From assembly GCF_046600715.1 (NCBI RefSeq), contig NZ_JBJMAV010000001.1:62001-126000 (forward strand): a stretch of 64,000 bases of DNA. The letters run 5' to 3'. Below are positions 1 to 7,943 of the stretch, one piece after another. The position numbers were made by a program, and so were the translations under genes. This stretch comes from Lysobacter_C viscosus (GTDB lineage Bacteria > Pseudomonadota > Gammaproteobacteria > Xanthomonadales > Xanthomonadaceae). Position 1 is the first letter of the stretch. The number at the start of each line of letters is the position of its first letter. The notes below the pieces were generated by a model that was not told the origin of the DNA, ran no database searches, and worked only from the letters and a program-made list of their open reading frames with translations.

Positions 1-34
1 ACCGGCCTGGCGGCCGCGTGCGAGACCCGCCCCC

Positions 35-928
35 ATGATTGAAACCCTCACCCGTCTGGACGACCTGCGCACGCGCGTGGCCAGTTGGAAGCGCGAAGGC
101 CTGCGGGTCGGCTTCGTCCCGACCATGGGCAACCTGCACGCCGGTCATTTCTCCTTGGTCGAGCTCGCCCGCCGGCTCGCGCAGCGGGTAGTCGTGAGTG
201 TGTTCGTGAACCCCACCCAGTTCGGCCCGGGCGAGGATTTCGACCGCTACCCGCGGACCCCCGAGGCCGACGCCGCGGGGTTGGCTGCCGCTGGCGCCGA
301 TGCGGTGTGGATGCCGGCGCTCGACACCATGTATCCGCACGGCGCGTCCGCTGCGGTGCAGGTGCGGGTGCCGGGTATCACCGGGGTGCTGGAGGGCGAA
401 CACCGGCCGGGCCACTTCGACGGCGTCGCCACGGTAGTCGCGCGGCTGCTCAACCAGGTCCAACCCGACGTGGCGGTGTTCGGGCGCAAGGATTACCAGC
501 AGCTGGCGGTCATCCGGTACCTGGTGCGTGACCTGGCGATGCCGGTACGGATCGAGGCCGGGGCGACCCTGCGCGAGGCCGACGGCCTGGCAATGAGTTC
601 CCGCAACCAGTACCTGACGCCAGACCAGAGACCGGTCGCGGCCGAGATCCACCGGACCCTTGCGTGGATGCGCCAGGCGACGCAGGCCGGGACCCCGACA
701 GCCGACGTGGAGGCCGATGCCCGCCGGCAGCTGCACGACGCCGGTTTCGACGTGGACTACGCGGTCCTGCGGACCCCCCAGCTGGAGGTCCCCGGCGATG
801 CCGCGGGTCCCCGCGTGGCCCTCATCGCGGCCCGCCTGGGGGCGACCCGGCTGATCGACAACCTGGAGTTCGACGTCCAAAGCGCCCAAGCGGTGCCGGG
901 TCCGCGCAGGGCAGGCGCGGGCCCTTAG
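35..928 (+). CDS. panC: Pantothenate synthetase (pantoate--beta-alanine ligase)
   Basis: A 297-residue cytosolic ligase that joins pantoate and beta-alanine, using ATP, to make pantothenate for coenzyme A. The HIGH-type motif reads PTMGNLHAGH (residues 29-38). FGRKDYQQL and the KMSKS-equivalent AMSSRN (around residue 187) follow, as is standard in PanC; family length is about 280-300. The next gene, panD, makes the beta-alanine, so the two act in one pathway. Bases 1-34 upstream are too short to identify. A TGA at 36-38 overlaps the ATG as ATGA, which would suit a preceding panB, but that gene is outside the window. Confidence 0.96.
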   Translation: MIETLTRLDDLRTRVASWKREGLRVGFVPTMGNLHAGHFSLVELARRLAQRVVVSVFVNPTQFGPGEDFDRYPRTPEADAAGLAAAGADAVWMPALDTMYPHGASAAVQVRVPGITGVLEGEHRPGHFDGVATVVARLLNQVQPDVAVFGRKDYQQLAVIRYLVRDLAMPVRIEAGATLREADGLAMSSRNQYLTPDQRPVAAEIHRTLAWMRQATQAGTPTADVEADARRQLHDAGFDVDYAVLRTPQLEVPGDAAGPRVALIAARLGATRLIDNLEFDVQSAQAVPGPRRAGAGP

Positions 929-1025
929 GGACCGCGCCTGGCGGAGGTCATGTTGCGCTGCGCCATGCGCTGATAGACTTGCCCATTCCCGTACCGACGC
1001 CCGTGCCCGCGCACCGGAGCCAGAC

Positions 1026-1406
1026 ATGCAATTGAACCTGCTCAAGGCCAAGATCCACCGTGCCACCGTGACCCACGCGGAGCTCCATTACGAGGGCTCG
1101 TGCGCGATCGACGGCCGCCTGCTCGATATTTCGGGTATCCGCGAGTACGAACAGGTGCACATCTACAACATCAACAACGGCCACCGGTTCGTGACCTATG
1201 CCATCCGTGGCGAGGAAGGCAGTGGCGTGATCTCGGTGAACGGCGCGGCGGCGCACTGCGCGCAGCCGGGCGACCTGGTGATCATCTGCGCCTACGGTGC
1301 CTGCGAGGAAGCCGAGGCCGCCAGGTTCAAGCCGACCCTGGTGTACGTCGATCGCGACAACCGGCTGACCCACACCAACCATTCGATCCCCGCGCAGGCC
1401 GCCTGA
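1026..1406 (+). CDS. panD: Aspartate 1-decarboxylase precursor
   Basis: A 126-residue pro-enzyme that decarboxylates aspartate to beta-alanine, the co-substrate of PanC. The self-processing site is visible as YEGSCAID: cleavage between Gly24 and Ser25 would create the pyruvoyl cofactor from the serine. Length matches the family (about 117-139). It follows panC after a 97-bp gap containing a possible -10 (TAGACT at 974-979), so it may have its own promoter as well as read-through from panC. The stop lies 7 bp before pgi, suggesting co-transcription. Confidence 0.96.
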   Translation: MQLNLLKAKIHRATVTHAELHYEGSCAIDGRLLDISGIREYEQVHIYNINNGHRFVTYAIRGEEGSGVISVNGAAAHCAQPGDLVIICAYGACEEAEAARFKPTLVYVDRDNRLTHTNHSIPAQAA

Positions 1407-1413
1407 CGCCGCG

Positions 1414-2928
1414 ATGGCGGGCGTCGGTTTGAAGGACGCGGTGGCCGCCCACGCGCGGCGACTGGACGGCACCCGCATCACCGGGCTCGTTTCAGGCGAC
1501 CCCGACCGCATTGCCGATTTCAGCCTGCAGGCCGGGCCGTTGCACGCGTGTTTCGCACGCGAGCGGATCGACCGTGATGCACTGGAAGCCATGTTCACCG
1601 CGCTGGACGCGGCGAACGCACGGCAGTCAATCAAGGCGCTGTTCGACGGCGAGGTGGTCAACCCGACCGAGGCACGTCCGGCGCTGCACACGGCGCTGCG
1701 CAGCGACCTGTCGGATGCCGCCACCGCACGTGATGCGGCCGGGCAGGCGCGCCAGGCACGCTCTCTCATGGCCGCGCTGGTTGATCGCATCCGCGCGGCG
1801 CACATCACCGACGTGGTCAGCGTCGGCATCGGCGGTTCCGACCTGGGGCCGCGGCTGGTGGTCGATGCACTGGCGGGCGACGCCTCCGCGACCGGCATCC
1901 GGGTCCACTTCCTGTCCAATGTCGATGGCAGTGCCGCGCAGCGCGTGCTGGCCGGGCTCGATCCCGCGCACACGGCGGCAGTGCTGATCTCCAAGAGTTT
2001 CGGCACGCAGGAGACGCTGCTCAACGGGGCGATCCTGCGCGACTGGCTGGGTGACGACGCCCGCCTGTTCGCGGTGACGGCGAACGGACAGCGTGCACGG
2101 GACGCCTTCGACATTCCCGAAGACCGGATCCTGCCCATGTGGGACTGGGTCGGCGGGCGTTACTCGCTGTGGTCGGCGGTGGGGCTGCCGATCGCGCTGG
2201 CGGTGGGAATGCCGGCATTCGAAGCGCTGCTGGCCGGCGCGGCCGAACTCGACGCGCACGTGCTGGGTACGCCGGTGCGCGGCAACATCGCCGCATGGCA
2301 CGCGGCGCTGGCGGTCTGGAACCGCAACGGACTGGGGCTGGGCAGCCACGCGGTGGTGCCGTACGACGAGCGCCTGAGGCTGCTGCCGGCCTACCTGCAG
2401 CAACTGGTGATGGAAAGCCTGGGCAAGTCGGCCGCGCTCGGGGGCGGTGCCGTCGCCCTTGAAACCGTACCGGTCTGGTGGGGCGGGGTGGGTACCGACA
2501 CCCAGCACAGCTTCTTCCAGGCGCTGCACCAGGGCACGCAGGTGGTGCCGATCGACTTCATCGGCATCGCCCGATCGACCAGCCCCTACCCGGAAAACCA
2601 GCGCGTGCTGCTGGCCCATCTGCTGGCCCAGTCGGAGGCCCTGGCCAACGGCCAGGACGCCGACGACCCGCACCGGGCATATCCCGGCAACCGTCCCAAC
2701 ACCGTGTGGCTGCTCGACTCGCTGACCCCGCGTGCACTGGGCGCGCTGCTGGCCATGTTCGAGCACAGCGTCTACCTGCAGGCGCTGCTCTGGGACGTCA
2801 ATCCCTTCGACCAGTTCGGCGTGGAGCTGGGCAAGCAGGTCGCCGGCCGACTTCTGCCGGCACTGGAAGGCAAGGGCGAAGCGGATGACCCGGTGACGCG
2901 CGCGCTGGTGGGGCGGCTGCGGGGTTGA
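1414..2928 (+). CDS. pgi: Glucose-6-phosphate isomerase
   Basis: A 504-residue cytosolic enzyme interconverting glucose-6-phosphate and fructose-6-phosphate. Both PGI signatures are present: VGGRYSLWSAVG near residue 246 and LLWDVNPFDQFGVELGKQ near residue 460. SVGIGGSDLGPR forms the sugar-phosphate site, and QQLVMESLGKS carries the probable catalytic glutamate (about residue 335). It is shorter than the E. coli enzyme (549) but of the length expected in xanthomonads. It starts 7 bp after panD. A REP array begins 20 bp past the stop. Confidence 0.96.
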   Translation: MAGVGLKDAVAAHARRLDGTRITGLVSGDPDRIADFSLQAGPLHACFARERIDRDALEAMFTALDAANARQSIKALFDGEVVNPTEARPALHTALRSDLSDAATARDAAGQARQARSLMAALVDRIRAAHITDVVSVGIGGSDLGPRLVVDALAGDASATGIRVHFLSNVDGSAAQRVLAGLDPAHTAAVLISKSFGTQETLLNGAILRDWLGDDARLFAVTANGQRARDAFDIPEDRILPMWDWVGGRYSLWSAVGLPIALAVGMPAFEALLAGAAELDAHVLGTPVRGNIAAWHAALAVWNRNGLGLGSHAVVPYDERLRLLPAYLQQLVMESLGKSAALGGGAVALETVPVWWGGVGTDTQHSFFQALHQGTQVVPIDFIGIARSTSPYPENQRVLLAHLLAQSEALANGQDADDPHRAYPGNRPNTVWLLDSLTPRALGALLAMFEHSVYLQALLWDVNPFDQFGVELGKQVAGRLLPALEGKGEADDPVTRALVGRLRG

Positions 2929-2947
2929 GTCCCGAAACGCTGCCTCT

Positions 2948-3151
2948 GTAGGAGCGGCTTCAGCCGCGAACCTGGGCAGCCTTCAGCCAAATCCGATCTC
3001 ATCTTCCCCTAGTAGGAGCGACGTAAGTCGCGACCAATCTTTACCGGCGAGTGCGCGATCGCGACTTGCGTCGCTCCTACAATGGGTTCGCGTTACGCAT
3101 GGCGGTCCGGTGAGATAGCCAACACTCCTTCGCGGCTGAAGCCGCTCCTAC
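2948..3151. repeat. Composite REP array, order A-B-b-a
   Basis: Four GTAG-headed imperfect palindromes lie between pgi and queG. A type (GTAGGAGCGGCTTCAGCCGC) is at 2948-2972 forward and 3129-3151 reversed. B type (GTAGGAGCGACGTAAGTCGC) is at 3012-3035 forward and 3057-3080 reversed with small differences. Each copy is itself a hairpin, and the whole set is a nested inverted repeat. This matches the GTAG-class REP family described in Stenotrophomonas and Xanthomonas. The last copy runs into queG and provides its stop codon. Since pgi and queG converge here, the array probably also acts as a bidirectional transcription or RNA-stability barrier (inference). Confidence 0.85.
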
Positions 3152-4230
3152 AGGGACGTGACTCCGTGGCGCGCCAAGGCCCACTCCACGTGCTCGCGTA
3201 CGACCGCGTCCTCGAGTCCACGACGCGACTGCAGTGCCGCCACCACTTCCGGTGATGTCGGCGCATTGCCCAGCGCCACCGCGATGTTGCGCAGCCAGCG
3301 TGCATGCCCGCTGCGGCGGATCGCCGAGCCTTCCGTGCGTTGCATGAACTCGTCCTCGCTCCACGCGAACAGTTCGGCGAGGCTTGCGCGGTCCAGGTCG
3401 TTGCGTGCACGGAAGTCCGGCTCGTCGGTGCGGCGGGCGAACTTGTTCCATGGACAGACCAGTTGGCAGTCGTCGCAGCCGAAAATGCGGTTTCCGATAG
3501 GTGCGCGCAGTTCCAGCGGGATCGGGCCGTCGTGCTCGATGGTCAGGTACGAAATGCAGCGGCGTGCGTCGAGACGGTGCGGCGCGGTGATCGCGCCGGT
3601 CGGGCAGATGTCGATGCAGCGGGTGCAACTACCGCAGTGCGCGCTGGCAGGGGCGTCGACCGGCAGCGGGATGTCGACGTAGATCTCGCCCAGGAAGAAC
3701 CAGGAACCTCCGTCCTTGTCGATCAGGCAGGTGTGCTTTCCGATCCAGCCCAGCCCCGCGTTACGCGCCAGAGCCCGCTCCAGCACCGGCGCCGAGTCGA
3801 CGAAGACGCGGTAGCCGAATGGCCCGGTCTCCGCCGCGATGCGGTCGGCCAGCTGTTGCAGGCGAAGGCGCATCAGCTTGTGGTAATCGCGGCCGAGTGC
3901 GTAGCGGGCGACGTAGGCGCGTGAGCCGTCTGCCAGCGTGGCCCAGGCCGCGTCGTCGTCCTGGCCGTAGTCGAGCCCGACCGACACCACCCGGACGGTG
4001 CCGGGCGTGAGTGTCGCCGGTCTCGCACGCAGGTCGCCGTGCCGCGCCATCCAGTACATGGTCCCGTACAGGCCCTGGGCCAGCCAGTCGCGCAAGTGGT
4101 CGGCGTCCTCGTCCAAGGCGATGTCGCTGATGCCACAGCGCTGGAATCCCATTTCCATTGCCAGTGCACGGATGCGCGCGGCAAGTGCGGCAAGGTCGAC
4201 GTCGGAAGGCGTTGGGGGCGGCAGGGTCAC
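3148..4230 (-). CDS. queG: Epoxyqueuosine reductase
   Basis: A 360-residue iron-sulfur, cobalamin-dependent enzyme for the last step of queuosine synthesis in tRNA. Visible features are DSAPVLERALA with the catalytic-type Asp, two 4Fe-4S sets (CGSCTRCIDICPTGA and CDDCQLVCPW), and a C-terminal helical repeat segment. A longer in-frame extension exists up to 4437, but it overlaps nnr and looks like noise; the GTG at 4230 gives the family length and the usual N-terminus (ALAARIRALAMEMGFQRCGIS). It diverges from nnr with only 25 bp between starts. Its TAG stop is the TAG of a REP element. Confidence 0.93.
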   Translation of the reverse strand: MTLPPPTPSDVDLAALAARIRALAMEMGFQRCGISDIALDEDADHLRDWLAQGLYGTMYWMARHGDLRARPATLTPGTVRVVSVGLDYGQDDDAAWATLADGSRAYVARYALGRDYHKLMRLRLQQLADRIAAETGPFGYRVFVDSAPVLERALARNAGLGWIGKHTCLIDKDGGSWFFLGEIYVDIPLPVDAPASAHCGSCTRCIDICPTGAITAPHRLDARRCISYLTIEHDGPIPLELRAPIGNRIFGCDDCQLVCPWNKFARRTDEPDFRARNDLDRASLAELFAWSEDEFMQRTEGSAIRRSGHARWLRNIAVALGNAPTSPEVVAALQSRRGLEDAVVREHVEWALARHGVTSL

Positions 4231-4239
4231 GGCGGGCCA

Positions 4240-4249
4240 AGTATAGAAT
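4240..4249. promoter_or_regulatory. Overlapping divergent -10 elements, queG/nnr
   Basis: The ten bases AGTATAGAAT read as TAGAAT on the plus strand (4244-4249) and as TATACT on the minus strand (4245-4240). If each is a -10 box, the plus start falls at about 4256, the first base of the nnr ATG, and the minus start at about 4233, three bases before the queG GTG. No convincing -35 is visible on either side. Sequence evidence only. Confidence 0.55.
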
Positions 4250-4255
4250 CGCTCG

Positions 4256-5752
4256 ATGCCCAACGCTGCCGACCGCTTCGATGTCCAGGCACTGCGCGCG
4301 ATCGAAGCGCGGGCGACACATCGGCTGGGTGATGGTTTCGAGCTCATGCAGCGTGCCGGCCAGTCGGCCTGGCAGGAACTGCTGAAGCGGTGGCCCGATG
4401 CGATGCCGATCACGGTGGTATGCGGCCCGGGCAACAACGGCGGCGACGGCTACGAACTGGCGCGGCTTGCACGGCAGTCCGGGCGCGAAGTGCGCGTTGT
4501 GCGTGCGATCGGCCATGACCCCATCGCTGAGCAGGCCCGCCGCGCCGAACACGGCTACCGGGAAGCGGGTGGGGCAATCATCGGGTTTGCGGGCGAGCTG
4601 GAAGGTCCCGGGGTCATCGTGGACGCGATACTGGGCATCGGGCTGTCGCGCGCCCCGGATGCCCTCGTCACCGCCCTGGTCGATGCGGTCAACCGTGCGG
4701 GCCGCCCGGTGCTGGCCCTGGATGTACCGACTGGCGTGGACGCCGACACCGGTGCCACGCCGGGCGTCGCGGTCCGCGCCGATGCCTGCCTTGAGTTCAT
4801 TGCGCCCAAGGCCGGGTTACGGACCGGCGCCAGCGTGGACTGCGTTGGCGCACTTTCGATCGCAAGTCTTGGCGTGGCTGCCGCGGATTTCGAGGGCGTC
4901 GACCCCGTCGCCATCGCCCTGTGCGCCGACGTGCTGCATGCCGCATGGCCGCCACGCAGCCGCAGTTCGCACAAGGGCGTGCACGGTCGCGTGGCCTGCA
5001 TCGGCGGCGATCACGGACACGGCGGCGCGATCATGCTGGCGGCCGAGGCCGCGCTGCGCTGCGGCGCGGGGCTGGTCGACGTGGTGACACGTCCCGCGCA
5101 CGTGGCAGCGCTCCTGGCGCGGTGCCCCGAGGCGATGGTGCGCGGTGCGGACGCGGTGTCGGACGGCGAGCCTCGTTTGATCGAGCGTGCCGGGGCCATC
5201 GCGTTGGGCCCGGGCCTGGGACAGGACGAATGGGGTCGTTCGTGGTTCGGATGCGTGATCGATTCGGATCGGCCATGCGTCATCGATGCCGACGCCTTGA
5301 AGTTGCTTGCATTGACCGGTGCGCCAGCGCCCGCGGGCTCCGTGCTGACCCCGCACCCTGGCGAGGCCGCGACCCTGCTGGACAGCACCACCGCCGACAT
5401 CCAGCGCGACAGGCTGGGCGCGGCGCGGGCGCTGGCCACCCGTTACCAGGCCGCGGTGGTGCTCAAGGGCGCTGGCACCGTGGTCGCTGCGCCAGGGCAC
5501 ACGCCGCGCCTGCTGGAAGCGGGTAACCCGGGCATGGCGGTCGGCGGCATGGGCGACCTGCTGACCGGCGCGATCGCCTCGCTTCGGGCACAGGGCCTGG
5601 ATGCGTTCGAAGCCGCCTCCACCGGCGCGCTGCTGCACGCACTCGCAGGGGACAGCGCAGCCGCCGACGGCGGCCCGCGCGGCTTGCTCCCCAGCGACCT
5701 GCTGCCGTGGATGCGCAGGCTGGCAAACGAGGGCAATGGCGTATGGAGCTGA
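4256..5752 (+). CDS. nnr: Bifunctional NAD(P)H-hydrate epimerase/dehydratase
   Basis: A 498-residue metabolite-repair enzyme. The N-terminal YjeF_N half (about 1-215), with GPGNNGGDGYELA, epimerises R-NAD(P)HX. The C-terminal ribokinase-like half (about 225-498), with KGAGTVV and NPGMAVGGMGDLLTG, dehydrates the S form back to NAD(P)H using ADP or ATP. The fused form is the usual bacterial arrangement. Its 3' end overlaps tsaE by 10 bp, the classical yjeF-yjeE order that continues into amidase and mutL. The likely transcription start coincides with the ATG, so the message may be leaderless. Confidence 0.94.
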   Translation: MPNAADRFDVQALRAIEARATHRLGDGFELMQRAGQSAWQELLKRWPDAMPITVVCGPGNNGGDGYELARLARQSGREVRVVRAIGHDPIAEQARRAEHGYREAGGAIIGFAGELEGPGVIVDAILGIGLSRAPDALVTALVDAVNRAGRPVLALDVPTGVDADTGATPGVAVRADACLEFIAPKAGLRTGASVDCVGALSIASLGVAAADFEGVDPVAIALCADVLHAAWPPRSRSSHKGVHGRVACIGGDHGHGGAIMLAAEAALRCGAGLVDVVTRPAHVAALLARCPEAMVRGADAVSDGEPRLIERAGAIALGPGLGQDEWGRSWFGCVIDSDRPCVIDADALKLLALTGAPAPAGSVLTPHPGEAATLLDSTTADIQRDRLGAARALATRYQAAVVLKGAGTVVAAPGHTPRLLEAGNPGMAVGGMGDLLTGAIASLRAQGLDAFEAASTGALLHALAGDSAAADGGPRGLLPSDLLPWMRRLANEGNGVWS

Positions 5753-6237
5753 CCATCGACTTGCCCGACCCCCAGGCGACCGACCGCCTCGGATGGCACC
5801 TGGCGGCGACCCGGCCCGCCAGCGCGGTCGTCCACCTGCACGGCGACCTGGGCGCCGGCAAGTCGACGTTGGCGCGCGCGCTGCTGCGGGCGCTGGGGGT
5901 GACCGGCACCGTCCGCAGCCCGACCTACACGCTGATGGAGCGCTACCCGCTGGACGGGGGCGGCGAGGCCTGGCACCTGGATCTCTACCGGATCGCGGAT
6001 GCCAGCGAGCTGGACTTCCTCGGCCTCGATGAGGGTGCGGCCACGCTGTGGCTGGTGGAATGGCCCTCTCGGGGCGTGGGGCACCTGCCGTGCGCGGACG
6101 TCGAAGTTCATCTGCAGGAGTCGGATGAGGGTCGAATTGCCCGCCTCGAGGCCGGGTCGCCCACGGGCGCGACCTGGCTCGGCAGCCTTTTGAGGAGATT
6201 GCCCGGGGAGAGTAGTTTGCGGCTCATTTCTGAATGA
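5743..6237 (+). CDS. tsaE: tRNA threonylcarbamoyladenosine ATPase subunit TsaE
   Basis: A 164-residue P-loop ATPase that works with TsaB and TsaD to install t6A37 in tRNAs reading ANN codons. Walker A is GDLGAGKST near residue 33, and the family's DLYR motif is seen in HLDLYRIADASELDFLGLDE. The ATG at 5743 overlaps the end of nnr by 10 bp; an in-frame GTG at 5707 would add 12 residues without family support. The C-terminal 40 residues are poorly conserved, as is common in TsaE. Confidence 0.93.
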   Translation: MELTIDLPDPQATDRLGWHLAATRPASAVVHLHGDLGAGKSTLARALLRALGVTGTVRSPTYTLMERYPLDGGGEAWHLDLYRIADASELDFLGLDEGAATLWLVEWPSRGVGHLPCADVEVHLQESDEGRIARLEAGSPTGATWLGSLLRRLPGESSLRLISE

Positions 6238-6321
6238 TCCTGCAGGAAAGTCCGGCATGCTCCGGATTCATAAGGAAAAAACTGCTTGCATTCTCCCATT
6301 TGCAGTGCTTGACTACGGTCC

Positions 6322-7806
6322 ATGCGATCCAAGGCGACCTCCCTCCGACCCGTATTCCCCGCCATAGCGCTGTTCATGGCGCTGGCCTGGGCTCCGGCGA
6401 ATGCGGGCGAGATCAAGGATCTGCAGCTGAGTTCCGGCGCCACGGGCACCCGCGCGGAGATCGCGCTGGATTCGACAACCGAGTTTCGCGTCATCAGCCT
6501 CAAGGGTCCGGACCGGCTCGCGATCGACCTTGACGGTTCGCGCCTGGCCCCGGGCGTCGCGCTTCCGCGCGGACACGGCGTGGTGACGTCCGTCCGTGCC
6601 GGACAGCCGGTCGCCGGCACCGTGCGCATCGTGTTCGACCTCAACCAGGCGGTCACGGCGATTGCGCCGCGTATCGAGCCGGGGGCCGCGGGGCCCAAGC
6701 TGGTGGTGGAATGGCCGCACGACGGGCCCGCTTCGTCGCCTGTCCACCAGGCCGTCGTCGCGCCGGTCGCCGTGGCTGTTCCTGCCACGCCGTCGCCCCC
6801 CGCGAAAACCGATGCCGAGCGCGCCGCCGAGTCCGCCGCCGCGACCACGCGTCTGATCTCGCAACTGGCCGCAACCCATTCCGGCCCCGTCGCCGCCGAC
6901 CGGGTTGCGCCGTCCCCGACCGTGCCGACCACCGTCGCCACCGGCGTGCCGACCCGCATCGCCACCGGTCAGCCAGCCACCGTGCCGCGCGCCGCGTCCC
7001 AACCGGCCCACGGCAAGACGCTGCAACAGGTCATGCAGGGCGCCGCCATCCGCCCGCTGGTGGTGGCGATCGATGCAGGCCACGGCGGACAGGATCCGGG
7101 TGCGATCGGGCTGGCCGGCAAGCGCGAGAAGGACATCACCCTGTCGATCGCCCGCGAACTCGCACGCCAGGTCAACGCCACCCCGGGCCTGAAGGCGTAC
7201 CTGACCCGCGACACCGACGTCTTCCTGCCGCTTCCCAAGCGCACCCAGCTGGCACGCGCCAATCGGGCCGACATCTTCGTGTCGATCCACGCCGACGCGG
7301 CGGAAAACCGCAATGCCAAGGGCTCGTCGGTGTACGTGCTCTCGCTGCGCGGCGCCTCCTCGCAGCGCGCACGGTGGCTGGCCGACAAGGAGAATTCGGC
7401 CGATCTGATCGGTGGCGCGCGGTTCCCGACCTCCGACAACACCCTGACCTCGGTGTTGCTGGACTTGACCCAGAGCGGCCACATGCGTGCCTCCGAGGAT
7501 GCCGCAGGCCACGTGCTGACCGGTCTCAAGAAGGTGGGGCACAACCACAAGCCACAGGTCGAGCGCGCCAACTTCGCGGTGCTGCGCACCTCCGACATGC
7601 CCGCGATGCTGGTGGAAACGGCGTTCCTCTCCAATCCCGAGGAGGAAAAGCGCCTGAGCGACCCGGCGCAACAGCGCGTCATCGCCCGCGCGGTGCTTGA
7701 CGGCATCAACGCCTATTTCACCCGCCAGCCGCCGCCGGGGACCATGTTCGCGGCGCGTGCCGAGGCGCGGTACGCGCTGCCGGGTGGAGCGGGCGGCAGC
7801 CCCTGA
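6322..7806 (+). CDS. amiB: N-acetylmuramoyl-L-alanine amidase (AmiB/AmiC type)
   Basis: A 494-residue exported peptidoglycan amidase that cleaves the lactyl-amide bond during septum splitting. It has a signal peptide (about 1-28, ending NAG), an AMIN domain (about 30-130), an Ala/Pro/Thr-rich linker (about 150-235) and an Amidase_3 domain. Zinc-site motifs are IDAGHGGQDPGA, an acidic KREKDITL, VSIHADA and the catalytic-Glu motif LVETAFLSN. The symbol rests on position upstream of mutL, as for E. coli and Pseudomonas amiB; there is no C-terminal LysM, so AmiC would be an equally fair name. The 84-bp leader is A-rich, with no clear SD. Confidence 0.92.
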   Translation: MRSKATSLRPVFPAIALFMALAWAPANAGEIKDLQLSSGATGTRAEIALDSTTEFRVISLKGPDRLAIDLDGSRLAPGVALPRGHGVVTSVRAGQPVAGTVRIVFDLNQAVTAIAPRIEPGAAGPKLVVEWPHDGPASSPVHQAVVAPVAVAVPATPSPPAKTDAERAAESAAATTRLISQLAATHSGPVAADRVAPSPTVPTTVATGVPTRIATGQPATVPRAASQPAHGKTLQQVMQGAAIRPLVVAIDAGHGGQDPGAIGLAGKREKDITLSIARELARQVNATPGLKAYLTRDTDVFLPLPKRTQLARANRADIFVSIHADAAENRNAKGSSVYVLSLRGASSQRARWLADKENSADLIGGARFPTSDNTLTSVLLDLTQSGHMRASEDAAGHVLTGLKKVGHNHKPQVERANFAVLRTSDMPAMLVETAFLSNPEEEKRLSDPAQQRVIARAVLDGINAYFTRQPPPGTMFAARAEARYALPGGAGGSP

Positions 7807-7905
7807 TTACCGCTTGCGCGAGCCTCTGGCGCGTGCCGCAGTCCCACACTGAATCCGAGAGTGCGCCCAGCCGGAAGCCGCGCGTGGCGCGCGGGCGTGC
7901 GCCGG

Positions 7906-7911
7906 TATGAT
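7906..7911 (+). promoter_or_regulatory. Candidate -10 of mutL
   Basis: TATGAT followed directly by GGCCGGCC, 33 bp before the mutL GTG. It fits the -10 plus GC-discriminator pattern that recurs through this window. No -35 is evident. Confidence 0.45.
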
Positions 7912-7943
7912 GGCCGGCCCGCTGCAACCGGCCGAAACCTACG

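Noticed and set aside
1..34. Possible tail of panB upstream of panC.
   Set aside because: Thirty-four bases are not enough to identify a protein; a stop overlapping the panC ATG is suggestive only.
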